From contig CAJNOQ010003322.1 in NCBI GenBank assembly GCA_905250885.1, positions 1 through 20,631 on the forward strand: 20,631 nucleotides of DNA, written 5' to 3'. Source of the DNA: Didymodactylos carnosus (Eukaryota > Rotifera > Eurotatoria > Philodinida > Philodinidae). The notes under the pieces were generated by a model that did no database searches, was not told the DNA's origin, and saw only the letters and a list, made by a program, of their open reading frames with translations. The position numbers were made by a program, and so were the translations under genes. The first letter of the stretch is position 1. Each line of letters starts with the position of its first letter. Below, piece after piece: positions 8,250 to 17,278 of this stretch.

Positions 8250-9037
8250 ATGGATAAAAAGAAATCTGATCATCAAGTTGATCCTATGCGTATTTTGTTT
8301 TTGAATGCGAATAGCATTCTTGCTCCAACTGATCCGCAGTCACCAGCCTCCTCATCTTCAAAGTTTGATCTGCTCTACTCTCATATTCTTTCTGATAAAC
8401 CTGCCGTAGCCGCTATTACTGAGACTTGGGTAATGTCACCAGTTTCAGATGACCTTCTCCATATTCTGGGATACACGCTTCTGCGTAAAGACCGTGCAAC
8501 AAAGGTGGTGACATTTTATGTTTTATACGTAATGACATAGAATTTAAGCACTGGACTGAGTTAGATGATACAAAATTTGAAACTTTGTTCTTGAGTTTGC
8601 ACTTCCCCACATCAAAAATACTATTACTAGGCTTATGTTATAGATCTCAAGATTTCTCACCAATGCCTCTTTTTACTGAACATTTGAGCAATACATTGAA
8701 TAAAATAAGATCTACGTCCAATATGAAGCATGATTCGTTAATCTTGATAGGTGATTTCGATGGTCATTCAGATCAGTGGTGTTCATCTAGACCTTCCACA
8801 TCAGCAGGTTCTCAGCTTTTTGACTTTGTTGTTAACGAAGGATTGTCTCAGTTAGTATCTAAACCTACTAGACCGAAATCTAACTCATGCTTGGATTTTA
8901 TTTTCACTAACAATGTTTGCTCAGTTTCAGATATTCGAATTTTACCTCCATTAGCACAAAAATGTGACCACTGTATGGTTGATTTTACTATTTTTAATTT
9001 AAAACACGCACCCTTCACATTTTTTATCGTTTACTAA
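8250..9037 (+). pseudogene. LINE family B ORF2 endonuclease (EEP/APE-like) domain
   Basis: This is the apurinic-like endonuclease that nicks target DNA for reverse transcription. The frame from the ATG at 8250 shows MRILFLNANSI (usual NxNS/NARS start), KFDLLYSHI, and AVAAITETWV with the catalytic Glu in TETW. A frameshift near 8500 moves to the frame ending at 9037, which holds LILIGDFDGHSDQW (normally GDFN, so the metal-site Asn is Asp here), SCLDFIFTN, and KCDHCMVDF (normally SDH). A further frameshift near 9020-9045 leads to the linker frame of the reverse transcriptase. The two altered active-site boxes and the frameshifts indicate an inactive relic. Confidence 0.83.
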
Positions 9038-9045
9038 GAACTCCT

Positions 9046-10438
9046 CGAAGTCTTGGTGGAACATACTGAAGCGTTCTATCTGCAAAATAAAGAATTCCAC
9101 TATTCCTCCATTGATTGATTGCTCATCCAATAAAATTGTTTCATCACCGGCTGAACGTGCTCAAGTGCTAAATCGCCATTTTGCTAAAATATGTACAGCT
9201 AATACATTATCTACTTGTCCCTCTGTTGCAACTTTGCCTCAATCATCTATAGTTATGTTCAACCTTCTTATACATGTAACTGAAGTTTATGAAATTCTCT
9301 TACATTTAGACATAAGTAAAGCTACAGCTCCGGGCATTTCTAGCAGAATGCTAAGAGAATCACCTGCTGCTATTGCTCCTACTGTTACTCACCTCTTTAA
9401 TGAGTCACTCAACAATAAGGAGTTTCCCAGTATTTGGAAAACTGGACATGTTTTACCTTTGTTTAAAGCTGATGATCCTCAGATTTGCTCTAATTATAGG
9501 CCTATAACTCCTTTGAGCGCATTGTCAAAAGTTTTTGAGAAAGTTGTCGATAAACATGTCTTGGGCTTTCTTAGAAGCAATAACTTGATTTGCAGAAGTC
9601 AGTCGGGTTTTCTTCCGAATGATTCCTGTGTAAATCAACTTGTTGCTATAGTTGATCTTATTGCAAACAGTCTTAATCAAGGAAAACCAGTGTAAGCAGC
9701 TTTTTGGGATTTTTCTAAAGCATTTGACAAGGTGTCTTACTCCAGGCTTCCCCTGAAACTAAAATCTAAAGGTATTCCCAATGATCTTATCGATTGATTT
9801 AGAAGCTACCTAACGAACAGACAAATGGTTACTATGGTTGATGGTACTACTTCGGATCCCCTGCCTGTTTCTTGTGGCGTTCCATAGGGATCAGTCCTAG
9901 GTCCTCTCCTCACCCTATTTCCTTCTTCTTCCTTGTTTATTGATAATATAGCACTAGAATATGTTAGGAAACACGTTCACTTGGGTTTGATGTTGGAATT
10001 AACGTTAGACTGGTTGCCTCATATCAATAATATTCGCACTAAACTACTGCGTGTAGTCGGCTCAATGAAATATTTGAGCAGGCGTGTTTCCCGTCAAACC
10101 TTGGTCACCGTCTACCATGCGTTTGTTCTTAGTGTTATTAACTACGAACTTGTTATCTATGGGGGAACAACTACTACAAATATAGTTCGCTTGAACCAAG
10201 TTCAGTATCAAGCAGCTCTTGCTGCCTCGGGTGCGATGCGAGGAACATCTCTGAGTAAAATTCTTCAGAATCTTGGATGGCTCTCTATTTCACAACTTTT
10301 ATACGTACGTCGCATGTGCTTATTTCACAAAATTATGCATTGTAGAGTGCCTCCTTATCTTATTGAGTTGTGTTCTAATCGCAATCACCATTCCTATAAC
10401 ACCAGGAGCTCTGCTACTAAAAATGCCCCTATTTTTTT
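9046..10438 (+). pseudogene. LINE family B ORF2 reverse transcriptase, catalytic block deleted
   Basis: A single frame runs from the linker (WWNILKRSI) to about 10438 with stops at 9693 (TAA), 9795 (TGA) and 9885 (TAG). Blocks in order: SKATAPGISSRML, NYRPITPLSALSKVFEKVV, SQSGFLPNDSCVNQL, FWDFSKAFDKV (first catalytic Asp), SCGVP-stop-GSVLGPLLT. Where roughly 80-100 residues with the FADD catalytic pair should follow, about ten unrelated residues join straight to HVHLGLMLELTLDWLPHIN, the LG turn of the thumb, still in frame. Two of three catalytic Asp residues are therefore deleted. The thumb and C-terminal region (YHAFVLSVINYELVIYG) follow normally. The enzyme would have primed DNA synthesis on nicked target DNA. 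Confidence 0.87.
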
Positions 10439-10931
10439 CGAGGTCGTACTCTTCTTGAAAAAACATTCATACGTGAAGGCAGTCGACTGTGGAATATGCT
10501 GCACGACAATGCTAAACAGTTGCACCGTCTAAAAGACTTTAAATGTTACCTAACTTCTCAATATGTTCAACCCTTTCATATTCCTTTAGTGCAGGACCGT
10601 TCTCTTGAAATTCATCATACACGCTAGACCACGTAGACTAGGTTTTCCTCCGTTAAATGCACCTCTTTTCACTCATGTCTTAGCATAGTCCTCGGCATGT
10701 AACTGTGGCGCTGATAAGGAAACAGTGAAACACTTCTTTTTCGAGTGTATTGATTATGAAGAGCAGCGACAGGGTATGTTTCAACAGATACGCAGTATTA
10801 TAAATTCTTCTATCACTTTAGACCGCATACTTCTCCACCATCACTCTATCCGTACATTGAATAGAGATGACCTACTATCAGTTTTTAATTTTATTCTTCA
10901 ATATATTCGTTTAACGAAACGCTTTAATTGA
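10439..10931 (+). pseudogene. LINE family B ORF2 C-terminus with zinc knuckle
   Basis: After a frameshift in the T-run at 10432-10438, the motif FIREGSRLWNMLHDNAK appears, the counterpart of the RLWNxLP motif of CR1/L2/Jockey-group LINEs. That frame stops at 10625. A second shift leads to LNAPLFTHVLA, a TAG at 10686, and then ACNCGADKETVKHFFFEC, a C-x-C-x8-H-x4-C zinc-knuckle-like pattern common near LINE C-termini. The frame ends at 10931. There is no RNase H domain, which argues against the I clade. The part is non-functional, being split over two frames and two stops. Confidence 0.78.
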
Positions 10932-11194
10932 CTTGATGCTTCTGTATTGTTTGTTCTTACACAGTGTGACGTGGATGAAGTTCTCTCTGCTTACTTAAAC
11001 TTCTCTATCTCTCTCATCACCATCTCTCATTTTTTTTTTCTTTTACTCTCTTATCTGTTTTATTGATGTCTCATTTTGTCGAATAGATCCAGGCATATAA
11101 TGATTTTATTTCGATTTGCCTGCTCTTCTTAGCTTTGCACTTTCTTTTTCCAGTTGGCGTTAAACAAATAAGAAACAAGTTAAAAAAAAAAAAA
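10932..11194 (+). mobile_element. LINE family B 3' untranslated region and A13 tail
   Basis: The stretch from about 10985 to 11050 is strongly pyrimidine-rich (repeated tctct and a long T run). The element ends in thirteen A residues at 11182-11194. An open frame that reads across the A tract into flanking DNA is not a gene. Confidence 0.65.
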
Positions 11195-11762
11195 TCCGAT
11201 TTTGAAAGATGCTGTGAACATTCCTTCATAAAATGGTGTGTGGTTGCATCTCACAAACACTTTTCGTTTTCGTGTTATTCAAAAAACAACCGGCACGATT
11301 TAATGATGAAATTGACAGTAATACCTTCCGCAAAAGTTTCGCAAATAATCTATAGTACAATACTCACATACACTCATAACATCGGTAAAAAAACATTTTG
11401 TTGATAAAATATCATAACTACATAGGCATCAAAAATTAATAACAACGATGAGAAGAAAAAGTCTTCAAATGCACTGGGTTGATAATTATCAGATGAAATT
11501 GAGAGACGGGCTGTTAGGTTCCCGTGTGAACTAAGATCTTTCTCACCTAACGTTTATATTCTCACGTGTTCTCGTGTATTGTCAATGAGAATACACAAGA
11601 GTCCAGCAAGTTTAAAAAGAAATAGTTGCTGCTTGATTATACACTGCGTATTGATATTCTGATACCCTGATGTACTATGTAATTTAGAGGCGAATACCCT
11701 ATTAGTAATCTGTTTCTGTTTTCCTACAAAAGAGCATGTCCCATTTCTTTTATATTTTCGGT
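11195..11762. other. Intergenic, no gene recognised
   Basis: AT-rich flank of the LINE insertion. A small inverted repeat gtgtatt/aatacac lies near 11574-11596. No protein motif was found on either strand. Confidence 0.5.
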
Positions 11763-11866
11763 AGTGTGCATACTGCACGAGATCTCTATGCAACGTCCAT
11801 ATTAACAAATGGAAACTTGTTAGTTAATGGTGGAATTGGCAATAGTGGTATTCTAGATTCTGTTAC
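11763..11866 (+). pseudogene. Kelch-repeat fragment
   Basis: One frame reads SVHTARDLYATSILTNG then NLLVNGGIGNSGILDSV, which matches a Kelch blade (usual pattern HTAxxLxNGxVLVxGG followed by SAELYDP). The double glycine and the preceding hydrophobic strand are in the right place. Only one blade is present, whereas Kelch proteins have four to seven. The following sequence turns into a hydrophobic stretch unrelated to the family. It is a scrap of a beta-propeller gene or of a Kelch-carrying repeat, not a functional gene. Confidence 0.5.
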
Positions 11867-11895
11867 ATTCGTGCGAACACGCAGTACAAGGTCCT

Positions 11896-11935
11896 TTTCT
11901 ATTTGGTTTCCTCTCCTCTTTCTATTTGGTTTCCT
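11896..11935 (+). repeat. 17-bp tandem duplication
   Basis: TTTCTATTTGGTTTCCT occurs at 11896-11912 and 11919-11935 (period 23). The core ATTTGGTTTCCT appears again near 12410. No function is suggested. Confidence 0.75.
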
Positions 11936-12042
11936 AGGTTCGTGGGGGTTCGTTATGTTGAAAAATCATTTTGAAGTAGTGAATGGTGTCTCTATGATAG
12001 CTGGTTGAAGCTGGGAACGAGGCGGCGGTTCGGGTATGTAAC

Positions 12043-12179
12043 TGTTCGTACGAATCTGAAAGTTTAGATTCGTTTTGAACATGAGAAGAACCCAGGAACC
12101 TAAGAAGCTAGATAGAAAATATTCTAAGAGAAAAGATTCGTGTACTTAGTGTTCGTACGAATCTAAAAGTTTAGATTCA
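12043..12179. repeat. Two copies of a 29-bp compound palindrome
   Basis: Copies at 12044-12072 and 12151-12179 (107 bases apart) differ at two positions. Each holds the perfect palindrome TTCGTACGAA overlapping a hairpin cgaatct/agattcg (in the second copy the last pair is lost). A third related arm, agattcgtgtac, lies at 12134. Both begin TG, as LTRs do. Confidence 0.75.
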
Positions 12180-12278
12180 TCACGCGTTCAGGAAGTACTG
12201 AGAAGTTTGGAGCCGTTACGAATAAGAATTCCCCATCCTATGTACGTCCGAGCACAACACTTGCAAACTTGAAGGAAA

Positions 12279-12286
12279 TATAAATA
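12279..12286 (+). promoter_or_regulatory. TATA-like box (tataaata)
   Basis: A TATA box match about 128 bases after the second palindromic copy, in a stretch of more balanced base composition. If 12150-12390 were a solo LTR, this would be its promoter, but no target duplication or LTR partner supports that. No downstream gene is seen. Confidence 0.2.
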
Positions 12287-12390
12287 AGCCAACCTTTGAC
12301 TTCAGTGAAGAATAACTTGCAGAGCGCCTAGAAGTTCACCTAGAAGTGTGCGTAATCGGAAGCAGAGCTTCAGGTACACGCAATACAAAC

Positions 12391-14418
12391 AGAGCAATGG
12401 GGAAATTCAATTTGGTTTCCTGTATATTTTTTTCGTGCATTTGTGAAGCACAATGGTCGCAAAGTAACAACTATTATCCGTCACTGCGTTGCTTTCATGA
12501 GTCTTTACGTTAAGAATAGACCGTATTATTTAAAAAATAAAATTAGTTTAAAGAAATAGACTGTAGTCTTTATACTGAAACGACAGTCTGTGACCATGAG
12601 GATCTACTAAAACGTGTCCAGAGCTCCACAATAAGAAAGGAAAAGACTTGAACCTGTCTCGGTACCGTATATTTCTTATTCTCTCCAGTAAAAACTGAGA
12701 ATACGTCCAGTGACCCACGCACAGTGGGCATCCAGGCGGAAATTAGGTGAAAAATCGAAGTTGTTCCTAATTCAAATACAAATAGTGGAAAATGTAGCCC
12801 TTTCAAACGGCTATCGAATGGTGTATAAATATCTATTTTGAAAATGATTCCTACGACGAGAAATCACGGTACACAAAATCGATTACGGATATCGTTACTA
12901 CATACGAAATACAGATTCTTTGCTTACTCAATTATGGCACGCGATTTCAAAGCAGATATTCAGAACCAACACGTCTTCAGCTATCTATCGATAACAAAAT
13001 ATTTCTATTTCGACACCGAATTCAATAAGTAAGAGCGACATGTTCTCTATCACGTCAGTCCGTAACAGTACTCCACTATAGTCGGGTCGTCCTCGTTAGC
13101 CCCACGCGAAAATAACATTCAAACACATCAAAATGTTCCTCAAACGCTACTCTATGTATTCTAAAATCGCAAAATCTCGTATATTTTCCAAGGAGGTTTT
13201 ATGGATTTTCCAAAATCCCAAGGGTTTTTCGCGTATTTCCCATTTTTCTCTCTCACTAAAGCACTTTTTCGTACAAATAATGCCATATTCGGAATCACCG
13301 TGAAAAACTGCATCGAAGGATGTATAGCTTTTTAATTTTTCTGTAGAAGTATTTTCGCTCAAATTGAATTCTAGACTTGAAAGCTTGTCCGCAGCAAATT
13401 TTGCTTAGGAAATTGGATATTTATTTTAGCAATAGTACACAAGTCTATAAGCACATGGAAATCTCATCAATAGAAAGAGCATATTCGAAAACCTATATAA
13501 AAACGTGTGTATAGGCTTTCATACCACTCCTACAGCATATGTCCGCCTGCTCTATAGAAAAATGCCCACTGTGCTCCAGATATCAGACTGTAGAATGACT
13601 GTTCTGTTCTCTTCTCTCTCTCACATAAAACTCGTTTCATACATATGATGTAATGACTAATAGAACGAAAATAATTCTCATCACATAAAATGAACTTTCC
13701 TAAGAGAATATTTGCAGAGCTTTCGACGCTTTCAGAACACTCATAATTAGAAAACCTAACCCCTGGTGTTTCATGACCGCTCTTCTTTTTCCGTCGGTAG
13801 CTTTACTGCCTTACTTTCATAGATGATAAATATACAAGCAAGTGATGCACAATGAAATGAAAAATAAAATAAAAATTTCATCCCTTCTGTCTTTTTGTCA
13901 AAACCTTAAACATTTTATTCATTTTTATATTATACTGAAAATGAGAGTAGACTCTCGAAACATCGACGAATATGATATAACGAAACTGAAAGTTACTGCT
14001 AAATACCTTGGAATTATGATGATTCATGCAAAAACCTCAGTCGAAGGATGTTTAACATGCTTTGTTCGTTGTAACCAACTAGTTTTGTTTCAAAAATCTC
14101 AACTTGAATGTCTCGCTTGAGAAAAAAGTTTTGTCCAATAATTCTGACTGTAAACACTGTAAGCATAGTTTTCGGTTTACAAAAAAGGTAAAAGTAAGCG
14201 TAGTTTTCGTTTTATAGACACAAGATAAAGAGCACTTCAAAAAATTGAAGTGAGATTGGGGAAGAAACGAACTAGATAAAACATTATTTGTCATTTCCCT
14301 TTTTCCTTTAATAAAAGAGTGAACTAACTCATTTTTATATTATATTATGCTTTCCTAATTATCTTTCGACTATTGCGATCAGCAATGCATCGAGTAAGCA
14401 ATCAGTAGTTCTCTTTCA
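12391..14418. other. About 2 kb without a recognisable gene
   Basis: Open frames on both strands (for example 12570-12806 minus, 12838-13032 plus, 13147-13362 minus, 13842-14120 plus) are under 100 codons and show no family motif. Small features: a palindrome-like ggatttt-cc-aaaatcc near 13203-13218; a 20-bp direct repeat at 14160-14179 and 14195-14214 (taagcrtagttttcgktta type); and a perfect hairpin cacttcaa-aaaa-ttgaagtg at 14233-14252. The last few hundred bases should contain the promoter of the ankyrin-TPR gene, but no clear box stands out. Confidence 0.5.
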
Positions 14419-17147
14419 ATGGAGCAGCATAATGATTCTAATACAAAGCAAAGATTCGGTGATGAATCAGCCGATCAACCGGTTTATCTTCAATTTGAAA
14501 TCGATTGCGTTCACGCAAAACAGAAACCGCTTACGAAAGATGAAGAAAAGTCACAATTATCAAATACCGCTGAATGCACTTGGCCGGCAGTTCCGTTTCT
14601 TGAAGTTGATAATGATCTCATATCACCCGGAGAGGTACATCTAATAAGAAGTACAACAACTAATTCAGAACGACCTGCCTCATTTCAAAATGATCATCTA
14701 AAATCAACAACGAGTACCTGTTCGTATGAGCAAAGTTTAACTGGTAGGATTCTTCTGTTAATCGCAGATACATCAAAGCTTTTTTATTATGCTATCCATG
14801 GAAATTTTGAAGCCATTCGTAAAATATTTGATGTTGACTATGCACAAGCGGTTCAAATGACAAACGAAAAACAACAGGTATACTGGATCCGATCTGTTGT
14901 CGACAGTTTCTGGAGCTTCATCATAGTTCTCTTTAGATACTGTTGCATGTTGCGGTTATCTATTCATTTTCATATGTGTGGATTCGATTATTGCTGATGT
15001 GCGGCTGTGATCCTTGCGCTCAAGATCAAGACGGATATACGCCGGCACATTACACAGTCGATAAAGACGACGTAGAAATGCTGAAGGCATTGACGGTTAA
15101 ACTTCATGTTAAAACACAAGTATTACAGCACGTTGACATAGACAAAATATATACAAGTTGTGCACAAGCATTAACGATAGTGGAAAAATCTGGTGATTTT
15201 GACATCAGAATAACACATTTCTTCTTTGCTTCACAGTGATATCTGCTTTATCTTTGTAGGTAGAACGACTTTCATGTTGGCTTTCCATAAGAAAGCATAC
15301 AAATGTGCAAGCTACTTGTCTGTACAAGATGTAGGATTCGATGTAAACTGCATGGTAAGTAACATACGAATATAAATAAGAAAGAAGTGCAAGGTATAAA
15401 CATGATATTGATTAGACTACAGCGGACAACGACGCAAACACTTAGTCGAAAATAGTGGTGAGTTTTCTGTGAGTGCAAACGTGTGCAAACACGATCACAA
15501 ATAGGCATGCACCAATACATATATTGGAACCAATAATACTGGTCACCCAATATATTGGATTTTCACAATATTATTGGGTATTGAATCGCTTGAGTTTAGC
15601 CTACTTTCACAGTACAGACGCATGCTCTATATCCAGTTTTGAATCATAATATAACCCGATTAGACATGCACCGATTAATGATTTATGTTAGGGCATTCGG
15701 CACAGTTCGTTCCGAATCAGTTATAACAAACCACTTAGAGCTGCCGAATGTCTCATTTTGTAGAAAACTGTTTTTATAACTGATTCGGAACGAACTGTGC
15801 CGAGTGACCTAACATCAATATTAATCGGTGCATGCATAATCCCGATCGAGATACATTTTTATATCCCGATTGGGTTATATAGCTCGATGCGGATATATAT
15901 CCCGATCGGGATATACTTCCTCATGTTTTTATGAATGCAAATGATATTAAGGTTAAAAAGTTGGAATCCAGTGTATTGTGTAACCCAATATTACCCAGTA
16001 TTATTGTACAATATTATTGAGTGGTAGTGTATACCCGATATATTGGGTGACCAATAAAATTGGTCCGAGTATATGGGTACACAACAATATTGGGATCCCA
16101 TATAAATGTGTTTCTAAGAAACGTTTCAGTCGGTAGGCTTTTCAAACTGTCCGCAGGCTACTGAGGATTTTATTTTTTTCTCTCTTTTCGCCTCATTTAA
16201 AGAAAGAAAAGGAAGGAAAATACAGTTTATCACTACCAATATGTGCAAAAGATAATGAATGGTTTCGACCATCATATTCTTCCCCGGATTTGTTTATTTT
16301 TGTAATGAAAGGTCTTGTTGTTTAGGATATTTATGGTGATACATCAATCCACTATGCCGTAGCGCATAATGATAAATCATTAACTGAGTTTCTTATCAAC
16401 GAATGCAAAGTTGATGTTAATGGAGGTGATTGCAAACGACCAAGTGCATTAGATATAGCGTCATTCAATCAAAATTTGGAATTACAAAAATTATTGGTCA
16501 ACAACAATGGCCTAAGCCGGTATCAAATTAATCATGAAAGTAGAAAGCGTAAAATATCACAAGATGAACTTATTCGTAATATAGAAAATCTATCAATTAC
16601 ACCTCATAAAGGGAATCAGCAAAGCGTTATTACTAATGCTGAGTTAAAAGCTGAGCGTTCTTCTGCAGCCGTTGAGCAGGTAACACTGAACGATGACGAG
16701 TTCGAGAAACAAATATCTGAATTCAACAGCGCAGCAAGAGATCAAATGAAATTAAAGAATTATCAGGAGGCTCTCAAATATCGTCAGCACGAAAACGATC
16801 TTCTCATAAACCATTTTGGTTATTTACATCCTGCTGTTGCAAGATCATATTATAATATAGCGGTAGTATATCATAATAAATGTGATTATGACTCAGCTGC
16901 ATCCAACTATACAAAAGCTATTGACATTAGGGATCAGTTGCCATTGTCATATAAAGATCCAGATTTCCCGAACTATAATACAAATCGAGCACTTGTTTAT
17001 GCGACTCAACATCAATATGATAAAGCACTTGAAAATTTTACACAAGCTCTAAGTATGAGAAAGACATATTTTCCAATACAGTATGACGAAATACAAAGAC
17101 TGGAACAATTTATAGAGAGGATTGAAGGACAAAGAAAGGAACTGTAA
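14419..17147 (+). CDS. Ankyrin-repeat and TPR protein, four exons
   Basis: My model joins exons 14419-14877, 14937-15192, 15260-15354 and 16326-17147 (543 residues). Introns start GT and end AG: 59 bp, 67 bp and 971 bp. The splicing is supported because ankyrin signatures continue across each junction: LLHVAVIYSF after intron 1, GRTTFMLAFHKKAYKCASYL across and after intron 2, and DIYGDTSIHYAVAHNDKSL after intron 3. Residues 1-115 are polar and unrecognised; about 120-325 hold five or six ankyrin repeats (DQDGYTPAHYTV is the clearest); about 403-518 hold three TPR units of the kinesin-light-chain-like type (HPAVARSYYNIAVVYHNKCD, RALVYATQHQYDKALENF). Both are protein-binding scaffolds, so a cytoplasmic adaptor role is likely; the partner is unknown. 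Each open frame alone ends early, which introns explain better than decay. The third intron carries nested insertions. Confidence 0.82.
15502..16105. mobile_element. Palindrome-rich foldback insertion inside intron 3
   Basis: The left edge TAGGCATGCACCAATA (from 15502) looks like a hAT-type terminus. Arms at 15530-15558 and 16035-16063 pair in inverted orientation with 25 of 29 matches (core tggtcacccaatatat). Many smaller palindromes of the forms CCAATA..TATTGG and CCCGAT..ATCGGG lie between, the best being a perfect 20-bp palindrome at 15896-15915. There is no coding capacity. It explains most of the excess length of intron 3. The right end and a target duplication for this outer element were not found. 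Confidence 0.65.
15661..15838. mobile_element. hAT-like MITE nested in the foldback insertion
   Basis: A 178-bp element with arms of about 65 bp (15661-15726 and 15774-15838) that are near-perfect inverted repeats; the inner 25 bases (cggcacagttcgttccgaat and neighbours) match exactly. Ends read TAGACATGCACCGATTAAT and, on the other strand, TATGCATGCACCGATTAAT, similar to hAT termini (TAGnnnTGCACCGAT). Flanking 8-mers aacccgat (15653-15660) and atcccgat (15839-15846) match at 7 of 8 positions, fitting a hAT 8-bp target duplication. No transposase is encoded. Confidence 0.75.
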
Positions 17148-17180
17148 TATTCAATAGTTTTCGCGTACATGTGAACACAC

Positions 17181-17197
17181 TTAAGGGGGACCCCTCC
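17181..17197 (+). other. TTAA followed by GGGGGACCCCTCC, candidate transposon end
   Basis: A G/C block stands out in AT-rich DNA directly after TTAA, the target of piggyBac- and Kolobok-type elements. GGGG-A-CCCC is itself a hairpin. No matching opposite end (reverse complement before TTAA) was found downstream, so this is only a candidate. Confidence 0.25.
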
Positions 17198-17272
17198 CAC
17201 AGGAATTTTCGATTTTTTTCGAAACTGAAGTAAGCATTTAGTTAAATAACTATAAATTAAATTTAAATAGTT

Positions 17273-17278
17273 AATAAA
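17273..17278 (+). terminator. AATAAA, candidate poly(A) signal of the ankyrin-TPR gene
   Basis: The first AATAAA after the stop codon lies about 126 bases downstream in AT-rich sequence. Position is reasonable for a short 3' untranslated region, but such hexamers are frequent by chance at this composition. Confidence 0.3.

Larger units (their letters stand above)
7753..11194 (+). mobile_element. LINE family B, CR1/L2/Jockey-like, near full span but dead
   Basis: The order is ORF1 remnant, endonuclease, reverse transcriptase, C-terminal LW motif and zinc knuckle, then a pyrimidine-rich 3' region and thirteen A residues at 11182-11194. All parts are on the plus strand in the canonical order, so this is one insertion rather than several scraps. 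It carries several in-frame stops, at least three frameshifts and one internal deletion. The exact 5' end and a target-site duplication were not identified. Confidence 0.85.

Noticed and set aside
13842..14120. 92-codon plus-strand frame before the ankyrin-TPR gene
   Set aside because: Looked at as a possible upstream exon or transposon scrap (KYLGI resembles a LINE thumb), but there is no other supporting block.
15272..15550. Minus-strand 92-codon frame
   Set aside because: It overlaps exon 3 of the ankyrin-TPR gene and the intron insertion and shows no motif.
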